From positions 1 through 64,000 of the forward strand of contig JBGSWN010000127.1 of NCBI GenBank assembly GCA_041752395.1: DNA of 64,000 nt, in the 5' to 3' direction. Source of the stretch: UBA6168 sp041752395 (GTDB lineage: Bacteria; Bacteroidota; Bacteroidia; Chitinophagales; Saprospiraceae). Position numbers and translations under genes: made by a program. How positions within the stretch are numbered: the first letter of the stretch is position 1; each line of letters begins with the position of its first letter. The notes under the pieces are model-generated. The model made no database searches. It was given only the letters and a program-made list of their open reading frames with translations, and was not told where the DNA came from. Below, in pieces: positions 8,572 through 16,500 of this stretch.

Positions 8572-9828
8572 TTAGTCCCTTTCTATAGGGCAAGTCATAC
8601 AGTGCGAACCGCCACGGGCACGTGAAAGTTCGTTGGATGGCAGGTTGATGATGGTCTTTTCGATGTCCTCCGGCTTTACCTTTCCGGTTTGCAGGTCATG
8701 TAAAAGCTGGCGGGCATGCACGGTATTGTAGCCTGCTTTGTGGAAAGCTTTTTCCGTTTCCGGGTTGCGGTCGTAAGTGAGCGCCACGCCGGGTTTCAGT
8801 GCCACGAGGTTGCAGCCGTCCGTCCACTGCTCCCGCTCTTGGTAGGGCGTCAAGCCATTGCCGGAGAGGATGAACTGCATGTTCGGGTTGATTTCGTTGA
8901 CGATGAAATCACGGACGGAATTGTAGAAAACACTCGTCCCATTGCTTTTGTGCACCTCCACATTGCTGCCCAAACCATCGAGCACGATTGGCTTGAATGC
9001 GACGATAACATTGTTGTCCACTTGCGTGAAAATCGTGTCAATGTGCATGTAGCTGCGGTCTTGTGGGATGTTGATTTGCACGACGTTTTTCACCACCTTT
9101 TTTTCAAAAAGCATGTTGCGAAGCGAAATAATCCCGTGGGCGCTGGTGCGCTCGCTGCAGCCGATGAGGAGGTAATCCTTGTTCATCACCATCATATCGC
9201 CGCCTTCAAGACTCACCACTTCGCCACGTCGGCTCGGCGGAAAATCCTCGTAATGGTTCATGTTGATGAGGCGACCTTCCGATTTCAGGTGTGAGAAAAT
9301 CGGGTTCGACCAGAAGATAAACCTCGACAGGTAGTTCTCCCGAAAGCGGGCTTCCTTGCCTGGTTTTGTGATGATGACATGGTCATTCACCGTCACGGCG
9401 ATGTCCCGGGTGAAGATGAAATTGGGAATCGGGTCGAACATGATGTAATCTTCCTCAGCCAGGTAGCCGGTGATGAGAACATCTGCGAGCCGCTCGTCGG
9501 GGAGGTCCATCAGCAGTTGCTTGCAGTTTTTCGGCAACTCCTCGTAGTCCACGATTTCATTGATGACCCACTCCTTCGTGGCGGCGTCGGCACCGATGGC
9601 ACCAGTGAGCAAGTCCTTGGTTTCCAGCACGTTATCATCGCCGAGGAAGGCCCGGAGGATGCCCGTGAAAACATCGTGTTCCTCTTGCATCTGCGGCAAG
9701 TGGACGATGTCATCGAAGAGCAGTTCGCTGGCACGCTTGGGTGAAACACGGGCAATGCCCTCGTCGGGGCGATGCACAATTACTCGGCGCAATGGGCCGA
9801 TTTCGGTTGATACTTGGATGGCGGGCAT
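8572..9828 (-). CDS. arcA: arginine deiminase
   Basis: This enzyme hydrolyses L-arginine to citrulline and ammonia (EC 3.5.3.6) in the cytoplasm. The 418-aa length fits the family. Visible motifs are the N-terminal GPLRRVIVHRP strand, FTRDIAV, VSLEGGDMMV, SERTS, the MHIDT motif with the catalytic His, and the C-terminal GGSHCMTCPI with the nucleophilic Cys. Glu and Asp of EGGD and HID are the other expected catalytic residues. No arcB, arcC or ArcD antiporter gene is nearby, so it does not sit in a classical ADI operon. The ATG at 9828-9826 gives MPAIQVSTEIG, a normal start. An iterated GTGATTG repeat lies immediately upstream. Confidence 0.93.
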   Translation of the reverse strand: MPAIQVSTEIGPLRRVIVHRPDEGIARVSPKRASELLFDDIVHLPQMQEEHDVFTGILRAFLGDDNVLETKDLLTGAIGADAATKEWVINEIVDYEELPKNCKQLLMDLPDERLADVLITGYLAEEDYIMFDPIPNFIFTRDIAVTVNDHVIITKPGKEARFRENYLSRFIFWSNPIFSHLKSEGRLINMNHYEDFPPSRRGEVVSLEGGDMMVMNKDYLLIGCSERTSAHGIISLRNMLFEKKVVKNVVQINIPQDRSYMHIDTIFTQVDNNVIVAFKPIVLDGLGSNVEVHKSNGTSVFYNSVRDFIVNEINPNMQFILSGNGLTPYQEREQWTDGCNLVALKPGVALTYDRNPETEKAFHKAGYNTVHARQLLHDLQTGKVKPEDIEKTIINLPSNELSRARGGSHCMTCPIERD

Positions 9829-9830
9829 AA

Positions 9831-9880
9831 TTTGGTGATTCGTGACTGGTGATTGGTGATTGGTTCACACACCGTTCACC
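9831..9880. repeat. iterated GTGATTG repeat upstream of arginine deiminase
   Basis: Direct copies of GTGATT(C/G)GTGACTGGTGATTGGTG fill the short gap before the arginine deiminase start. The same vocabulary occurs as a hairpin at 23475-23557. No right-hand inverted arm of equal length is obvious here. Confidence 0.65.
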
Positions 9881-9899
9881 ATTTACTGTACATCATTGT

Positions 9900-11078
9900 T
9901 TAAACAATTTTTTCAACCTCGTAAATCGAGTTAATCTTTCCGGCAAAGATGCAAAAATAGTCTGGACTTCGGTGGAGGCAAGAGATTTCTGTGGGCCTGC
10001 CGTCGTCAATAAAATTGGCCTTCAGCTTCGATTTTATGGTAAAAAGTGAGTGCTGGTATTCCAACTCCACTTTCTCCGAAAAATACTGTTTCATTTGTCC
10101 TATCATCTTTCGGTAATTGCTCGGTGGCTGGGCTGGGCAGCCGTTGCAATCTTCCGTGAAATTGGGTTTACAATGCGGATTCCGCTGCTGACAATCAAAG
10201 GTTGGGAGGTTGTCGTAGCTCACTTTGTGGTGGGTGTACGCCACCGAACTTAGTGACAGCAGCCCCGACAACCCGTAGGGCATCAGCGATCCAAACTGGC
10301 CGTCCATCACCGTGAGGCCGATGTTTTTCAGTTGCGGTGAAGTGACGAAAGCCATCTCCGAAATCTCGTGCATCAGGTCAATGTCCGGCATTCCGAACAA
10401 GCGGTTTAACGAGTTGCTTTGGGCGTAGGTTGCATTGATGACCGATTTAGCTTCAATTATTTCAATGGTTTGATTATCAAGATTTTGTAACTCTACTTGC
10501 CATGTTTCGCCCACCATTTCCGCATTGTTTATCTTCGTAAAACGGCGTAGTTCGATGGCTTTTTGCTCCGCAATTTTTGCTTCGTAAAACTGTCCAATCA
10601 GCACTGGGTCGAAAGTGTATTCGGTGGTTTGGTAGAGTGCTTCGAGGCGGTCGTAGTTGAAGAGTGGATGCCCTTCCACTCGGTCGCAGCGGATATTGAT
10701 GAACTCACAAAACCGCTCGAATTGCGCAGCATCGGTCAAGCTGCCGTAGCGGTCAATGGCGTAGTATTTCTCAAAATCAAAGAGGATAAACGGGCGGTGC
10801 TCTTCGGTGAAACGGGCCTTGTTGTCATCGCTCATCAGCGCCGTGGCCACGCTGCGGGGGTAATGGTAGCCACTGTGCAGCCTCGCCTGGTTGACGATGC
10901 TGGCTTTTTTGAACATTTCCCGCTCTTTTTCAACGAGCAAAACCCGAGCGCCTTTGCCAGCAAGGTACAGCGCCGCGTAGCTCCCGAAGATGCCGCCGCC
11001 AATGACGAGGTGGTCGTATGATTGGATAGGACGCAGATTTAACGGATTTAACAGATCTAATGGGGCTTGATAGGACAC
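9900..11078 (-). CDS. FAD-dependent oxidoreductase (DAO-like) with a repeat-derived start
   Basis: The 392-aa product has a Rossmann FAD-binding motif (LVIGGGIFGSYAALYLAGKG, residues about 25-44), an ELVEKE-like ribose-binding acidic end (LLVEKERE) and an NQARLHSGYHYPRS motif as in D-amino-acid/glycerol-3-phosphate oxidase-like proteins. A Cys-rich stretch (about residues 290-315) is unusual. The substrate is unknown. The next gene upstream is a family 2 glycosyltransferase, suggesting a sugar- or lipid-linked role, but this is weak. The only standard start is a GTG (11078-11076) inside the left arm of the inverted-repeat element at 11065-11576. The first 18 or so residues are therefore translated repeat, and the original start appears to have been displaced. 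Confidence 0.8.
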   Translation of the reverse strand: MSYQAPLDLLNPLNLRPIQSYDHLVIGGGIFGSYAALYLAGKGARVLLVEKEREMFKKASIVNQARLHSGYHYPRSVATALMSDDNKARFTEEHRPFILFDFEKYYAIDRYGSLTDAAQFERFCEFINIRCDRVEGHPLFNYDRLEALYQTTEYTFDPVLIGQFYEAKIAEQKAIELRRFTKINNAEMVGETWQVELQNLDNQTIEIIEAKSVINATYAQSNSLNRLFGMPDIDLMHEISEMAFVTSPQLKNIGLTVMDGQFGSLMPYGLSGLLSLSSVAYTHHKVSYDNLPTFDCQQRNPHCKPNFTEDCNGCPAQPPSNYRKMIGQMKQYFSEKVELEYQHSLFTIKSKLKANFIDDGRPTEISCLHRSPDYFCIFAGKINSIYEVEKIV

Positions 11079-11102
11079 AGATTTAACAGATGGAACTGAT
11101 TT
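11025..11102 (+). repeat. left arms of ATAGGACACAGATT-family element (two nested copies)
   Basis: The copy at 11025-11060 reads GGATAGGACGCAGATTTAAC then CGGATTTAACAGAT-like words. The copy at 11065-11102 reads GCTTGATAGGACACAG followed by ATTTAACAGATGGAACTGATTT. The second is the inverted partner of 11539-11576 (34 of 38 positions match). Both lie over the 5' end of the FAD oxidoreductase reading frame. Confidence 0.8.
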
Positions 11103-11112
11103 TAACTGTTTT

Positions 11113-11490
11113 TTACTTTAGATGGTTTTCGAAAATCTTGTGGATTACTTTTGGTGTTGGGCCAAAATTAATCAATAGCCCGACTTCGTAATTTGTTGCT
11201 TTGAGGTAGTTCAATAGTTGAGCTTCGTGGGCTTTCGTCAATTCTTCAACCGCTCTTATTTCAACAATTACCGTTTCTTCCACTGCAATGTCTGCAAAAA
11301 AATTTCCGACGACAATTTTATCGTAAAAAGCGGTGATAGGGAGTTGTTGAGCACAAAGCAAATCAGATTTGTCCATCTCAATCATCATTGAATTCTCTTA
11401 AACTTTTTCTTGAAACCCATACCCAAGTTTGTTGTAAACCGTGTAGAAGGCACAGATAATTTGCTCCGTTAGTCCTTGGTGTAAGTAGTT
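11113..11490 (-). pseudogene. GxxExxY-family (PD-(D/E)XK_3-like) gene with a nonsense codon
   Basis: From about 11490 the minus strand reads LTEQIICAFYTVYNKLGYGFQEKV, then TAA (11400-11398), then ENSMMIEM and on in the same frame to the stop at 11113. Family members have a Tyr at the position of the TAA: the name-giving motif G-x-x-E-x-x-Y is here GFQEKV-stop. The rest matches well (FFADIAVEETVIVEIRAVEEL, HEAQLLNYLKATNYEVGLLINFG). In the expected PD-(D/E)XK core the usual E-x-K is E-I-R, so the lysine is also lost. A 91-aa product could start at the ATG at 11388 but would lack the N-terminal helices. No ATG is seen at the upstream end; a TTG near 11498 is possible. It is probably a decayed nuclease-like gene. 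Confidence 0.75.
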
Positions 11491-11538
11491 TGTCAAAGTA
11501 AATTATGGTTTAGATTTGTAGACAGATATAATCTGTGT

Positions 11539-11576
11539 AAATCATTTCAATCCGTTAAATCTGTGTCCCATCAAGC
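11539..11576 (-). repeat. right inverted arm of the GxxExxY element
   Basis: On the minus strand it reads GCTTGATGGGACACAG followed by ATTTAACGGATTGAAATGATTT. It overlaps the 3' end of the glycosyltransferase gene and provides that gene's final codons (Leu-Asp-Gly-Thr-Gln-Ile) and TAA stop. Confidence 0.8.
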
Positions 11577-12292
11577 TCTATTTTCTTTGTGCGAAGCACT
11601 CGCATCGCCGCCAAATACTGCTTGGCCAATGGCCCGATTTTTACCCGACTGCTGGTAACGTCATCGGTCCATTTAACGGGGAGTTCCAGTATTTTAAGGT
11701 GTTTCCATTCGGCGATGGTTAGGAGTTCGGTGGAAAAAAACCAGCCGTCGCTCACGGCTCCAGCTTCGTGGATTGGGGGATAGACTTCCCGACGCAGCCA
11801 TTTGAAGCCGCACATGCCATCGGAAAACTTAACTCCCAAGTAGGTTTTTAGTATAAAATTGAAAACTCGGCTGGTAATTTCCCGCTTCACGGTGCGCCCG
11901 ATTACTCTTGATTTTCGATGCAAACGAGTGCCGTAAACGATATCGTAGCCGCCCGTTGCGATAGCATCAAAAGCCGCTCGGAAATGCGTCAGGTCGGTGG
12001 CCAAATCAAGGTCCATGTAGCCGACCATGTCCGCCTTGGATTGCCCCCAACTGGTTTTCAGCGCCAAGCCGACCCCTTTTCTTGGCACTCTAATCGGCAC
12101 AATATCAGCGTGTTGCGCATGGAGGCGCTCAGCGATAGCGAAGGTGTCGTCGGTGCTGCCGTTGTCGGCGATGACGATGCGCCATTGGCCGGGCTGGGGG
12201 TAGTTTTTGCGAAGAAAACCATGCAAAATGAGCACTTGTTGCTCCAGTGTGGCAGCTTCGTTGAGTACGGGAATGGTGACGTCAAAAGTCAT
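11555..12292 (-). CDS. family 2 glycosyltransferase, dolichyl-phosphate sugar synthase-like
   Basis: The 245-aa protein is a GT2 GT-A fold enzyme. Visible are the N-terminal TIPVLNEAATLEQQV, IVIADNGSTDDT (nucleotide-binding Asp), the YMDLDLATDL metal-binding DxD, the acceptor-side KFSDGMCGFKW, and the VSDGWFFSTELL motif with a catalytic acidic residue. This pattern is that of dolichyl-phosphate glucosyl/mannosyltransferase-like enzymes, which load sugar onto a polyprenyl phosphate. No membrane segment is present. The last eight residues (ELDGTQI region) are encoded by the inverted-repeat arm, so the C-terminus may have been altered by insertion. It is likely transcribed with the downstream oxidoreductase if the inserted element is permissive. 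Confidence 0.87.
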   Translation of the reverse strand: MTFDVTIPVLNEAATLEQQVLILHGFLRKNYPQPGQWRIVIADNGSTDDTFAIAERLHAQHADIVPIRVPRKGVGLALKTSWGQSKADMVGYMDLDLATDLTHFRAAFDAIATGGYDIVYGTRLHRKSRVIGRTVKREITSRVFNFILKTYLGVKFSDGMCGFKWLRREVYPPIHEAGAVSDGWFFSTELLTIAEWKHLKILELPVKWTDDVTSSRVKIGPLAKQYLAAMRVLRTKKIELDGTQI

Positions 12293-12548
12293 TTAAGCAT
12301 GGATTTTAGGTTCTCCTTTTATTGATGGCATTGGAAAATGGAATTTAGTTTCAAAACAAACAACCCAAATTCACCGCAAAGAAAGCAAATGCAACCTTTT
12401 GGAGGTATTGCACACCGAAAGAAGAATGGTTTGGGTTCGTGGTTCAAAAGTGAATTCCACACCAGAAATCCAAAACACTTTGTGGAAATGCTGGCAATGA
12501 CTTTATTTGCGTGATTTTTGATTTTTCACGGAAGAAAATCTGCAATCC

Positions 12549-13211
12549 ATGCCCTTTGATTTGAAAAGTATTAAGTCGCTGTTTGTTGTCGAAGACCCAA
12601 ACGCTCGTACTAAAACTGTTGAGGCAAAAACAACGGTTCAGAGCAGCAAGCCTGCTGCTCCGGTGGATTTTGAACTGCCGCCAAGCCGTCCCGGCGAGGC
12701 TAATCCCAAATTTTTGGAAGTGCTGTTGGCGGCCATGGAAAAGGCCAATTTGCCGGGGGTTGATTACTTGGAATACCGACAATCCTTGAAATCGTTGGAG
12801 AAGATGCCGATGGATGAGCAGGTGCGCTATCAATCTGCCTTTGCGATGGCGCAGGCGATGGGTGCTACCCCGCAAAAACTGATGGAATCTGCTGCCCATT
12901 ATGTGGATGTTTTGAAGGCCGAGCAAGCGAAATTTGATGCGGCGCTGCGGAACCAGACTGCTGAACGAATTGGAAATCGGCAGGCGATGATGAACAATCT
13001 TGACGCTACATTGAAGCAGAAGGCCGACCAGATAAAAAAGCTTACCCAAGAAATGGAGCAGCATCGTGCGGAGATGGAAAAATTGGAAGCCGAAATCAAA
13101 GATGCAACTTCCAAAGTGTCTGCTACTCAAGGGGATTTTGTGGCAAGTTATCAAGTTCTGGTTTCGCAAATCACTGCGGATGTGGAGAGCATGAAGAAGT
13201 TTTTAAAGTAG
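12549..13211 (+). CDS. uncharacterised cytoplasmic coiled-coil protein
   Basis: This 220-aa protein has no signal peptide or membrane helix. Residues 1-40 are a charged leader (MPFDLKSIKSLFVVED). Residues 45-115 are a helical domain (PKFLEVLLAAMEKANLPGVDYLEYRQSLKSL, MDEQVRYQSAFAMA). Residues 120-185 are a coiled coil rich in Lys, Gln and Glu. I do not recognise a named family. It precedes the SprB giant by 380 bp. Its character resembles the coiled-coil protein of the 22458-25643 operon beyond that giant, so it may serve the same envelope function; this is speculation. Confidence 0.8.
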   Translation: MPFDLKSIKSLFVVEDPNARTKTVEAKTTVQSSKPAAPVDFELPPSRPGEANPKFLEVLLAAMEKANLPGVDYLEYRQSLKSLEKMPMDEQVRYQSAFAMAQAMGATPQKLMESAAHYVDVLKAEQAKFDAALRNQTAERIGNRQAMMNNLDATLKQKADQIKKLTQEMEQHRAEMEKLEAEIKDATSKVSATQGDFVASYQVLVSQITADVESMKKFLK

Positions 13212-13591
13212 ATTTTGTCTGATTTGGGGCATTTTCGCACCTTTTGAGATAAAAATGAAGTAGGAATAGCCAATTTGTGGGACAATTGCAAGATATTGTG
13301 AGGTCATTCAAGTTAACCTCCAACACAAAAGGGTTTATATGTCCCAATCTCCCTTAATTTCACGCTTTTTTCACAAGAATGATTTTTGAACTGCTCACCA
13401 TCTACATGATACCTCAGCCAAGGAAAGCAATAAAGGCGAAGAGAATAAAGCGTTAGAACAAGGAATTTTCCATTGAAATGAAATTACTATTTTTTTGCCC
13501 GAGACAAATCCTTTGGGTGGCTAAAGTAGTATCACGGTTCATATCAAACTGGAAAAAACGATTATCACACCAACCTATCCTATTTTAAGGT
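13212..13591. other. 380-bp AT-rich region without a gene
   Basis: No convincing open frame, tRNA or strong hairpin is seen. It presumably holds the promoter of the giant gene, but I find no clear TAnnTTTG box. Just before the start codon, 13574-13587 reads CCTATCCTATTTTA. The same 14 bases occur at 56875-56888, at the outer end of an ATAGGACAC hairpin, so it may be a fragment of that repeat family. Confidence 0.6.
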
Positions 13592-16500
13592 ATGAGAAGA
13601 ATTTACGTTATTTTAGTTCTAGTTTTAGCAGGTACCCAGTTTTTGCTAGCGCAATGCCCGCCGCCCGGTACTCCAACATCCACCAATACTTGCGGAGAGG
13701 CTGTGGCCAACTGCCTGAACCTGAACGGTTATTGTGGCACTATCAACAACAACAACCAGCAGCAACCCTTTCCCGGTTGCCCCAACAACGTTTTGAACAA
13801 CGATGAGTGGTTCGCCTTTTATGCTGGCACCACGAACATAGCCATTCAAATCACACCAAGCAACTGCCAAACTGGTGGCCAGCAAGGTTTGCAAGGTGCT
13901 ATCTACCAAGCATGCGGCCCACCTTGGGTTGCGATGGATTTGCAATGCCCTTGCACCACCAATCCGTTTACTTTGAACAACAGTAACTTTGTAATTGGCC
14001 AAATTTATTATATCGTTATTGACGGATGTGGCGGAAATGTTTGTGACTACTCTGTTCAAGTGACACAAGGCTCTACCATTGGTAGCCCACCCAGCGACCC
14101 AGGGGCTGTGACAGGCCCAAGCCCCGTTTGTGTGATGACCTCCAGCACTTATACGGTGCCGGCCATCCAAGGTGCCACTGCTTACCAATGGACGATGGTG
14201 CCTTCGCTTGGTACTTTCACCTCAACCACCAACACGGTGAACGTTACGTGGACTACTCCCGGAACAACACAGCTTTGTGTCACCTCTTCAAATGTCTGTT
14301 TCTCTAACCCAGTCCAATCCTGCATCCCCATTACTGTGGTGCCAAAACCTACGGCTATGTTATCAGGTACGGGTGTGCTGTGCGAAGGGCCTTCTGGCAC
14401 GGTGCCTTTGACCGTCAACTTTACCCCCGTGGGCGGTGGGCCGTGGACATTTGTTTATGCCATAAATGGCGTATCTCAACCAGCAATTACCACAACGGAT
14501 AATCCTTACACCATAAACGCAACGACACCTGGCAACTATACCTTGGTAAGCGTCAACTATCCTAGCCCGAACTGCCCAGGAACTGTATCTGGGAGCTCGA
14601 ATATTGCCATTGCAGCCATAACGCCAAGTGCGGTAACGACTGCTGATATTTGTGGCCAAGGAATTGGAGCCATTGACTTGTCCGTAGCCCCAACTGGTAC
14701 ATACACTTATTTATGGTCAAACACCGCAACCACGCAGGATATCGCCAACCTTGCAGCTGGCTCCTACACAGTGACCATTACCAATTCAGCTGGCTGCACA
14801 AAAACAGCCACCTATACTGTGCCCAATAACTCCGTTACTCCTACAATATCTGGAACCACCACACCAAACACCACCTGCAACGGCGCAGAAGGGGATATTG
14901 ACATTAGTGTAAACCCACCAAACACTTACATTTACGCTTGGTCTAATGGCGCAACATCGCAAGACCTTACAGATGTGGCCGCCGGAACATACACGGTCAC
15001 AGTAAGTTTTGGCACTACATGTTCTGCAACAGCTTCTTTCACAATTGCCAATCAACCAAATACGCCAACCATTACCTCCACGACTACGCCAACAATATGC
15101 GAGTTGGCGAACGGGGACATAAACGTAAGTGTTTCAGGCGGCGTATCACCCTACACCTTTTCTTGGTCAAATGGCGCCACCACCGAAGATTTGAACGGGG
15201 TGCTAGCAGGTAGCTATTCCGTAACAGTCACTGGAGCAAATGGGTGTACTGCTACTTCCACGATAAACCTCAGCAATACCAATCCACCAATCAATATCAC
15301 CGGTGTCATTGCGGCGAATACTACTTGCAACGGAGGCAATGGGGGGATAAATATTACGGTCACACCTGCTGTACCTCCGGGTGGTGGTTCCTATACTTAT
15401 AATTGGTCGAATGGAGAAACTACGGAAGACATTAGCAATGTAATGGAAGGCAACTACACCGTTACTGTTACAGGTGGCGGAGCTTGCACGGCAACGGCCA
15501 GTTTCAATATACCCAACCAACCGAACAACCCGACCGTGACTTTCACGACCACACCATCTGTTTGCGAAGAACCGAATGGCGACATTAACGTCAGTGTTTC
15601 GGGAGGCGTAACACCCTACACTTTTGCGTGGTCAAATGGTGAGACATCGGAGGACCTGAACGATTTTTTGGCAGGTAGCTACACTGTTACAGTAACTGGT
15701 GCAAACGGGTGTACCGCATCCACCACGATTGCACTTACCAACGACAACCCACCGATTACCATAAACGGCACCATCTCACCAAATACTTCTTGCAGTGGTG
15801 GAAATGGCACCATATTAATCAGTATTTCTCCTGCTGTACCTCCCGTTGCTAGCAGTTATACAATCAACTGGTCAAACGGGGACACGGGTACAAGCTTGGT
15901 TGGACTTTCCCCAGGCACTTACTCTGTCACTGTAAATGGTGGTGGCGCTTGCACGCAGACTGCTAGTTTTACGATTTCAAATGTGCCGGACAACCCAGTA
16001 TTGACACCCCTTGTAACACCCACTTTTTGCAACCAAAGTGATGGAGCAGCAAGTGTTTTGGTCACAGGCAGCGTCATGCCATATACTTATCTATGGTCAG
16101 ATGGATCAACTGGGACGGGCATCACTGGAATTGTCGCCGGAAGTTACTCGGTCACCGTAACCGGGGCTAATGGTTGTACCGCATCCATACCAATCAATGT
16201 TCCAAACAATACCGTGAACATTACCATCACCCCAACCATCACTCCGAATACAATTTGCGTAGGGCCAGGGAATGGCGCCATTTCAATCACCACCCAACCA
16301 CCGGGATTGATTGTAAACTGGAGTACTGGACAAACAAGCAATGACATTGGTCCACTAGAACCGGGTTCGTACAGCGTTACCGCGAGTGCCGGAGGGACCT
16401 GTATGCAAACCGGAAACTTTACCGTACCTACCCAACCAAATCTGCCTACCGCTGTAACCACGGTAACATCAACTGAATGTGGTATCCCTTCTGGTGAGGC

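Larger units (their letters stand above)
11065..11576. mobile_element. 512-bp inverted-repeat-bounded element carrying a GxxExxY remnant
   Basis: The arms at 11065-11102 (+) and 11576-11539 (-) are 38 bp inverted repeats with four mismatches. Between them is a single gene remnant of the GxxExxY family. Two other loci in the window carry the same arm vocabulary without a gene (47293-47394 and 56784-56880), as expected of a cargo-bearing versus solo form. The left arm contains the start codon of the FAD oxidoreductase. The right arm contains the last residues and stop of the glycosyltransferase. No transposase is encoded and no target-site duplication is evident, so mobility is inferred. Confidence 0.55.

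Noticed and set aside
11065..11576. Complete insertion sequence
   Set aside because: No transposase, DDE motif or target duplication is visible; only a cargo-type element with inverted arms is supported.
12444..13169. 241-codon minus-strand open frame
   Set aside because: It is antisense to the coiled-coil gene and has no start context or motif.
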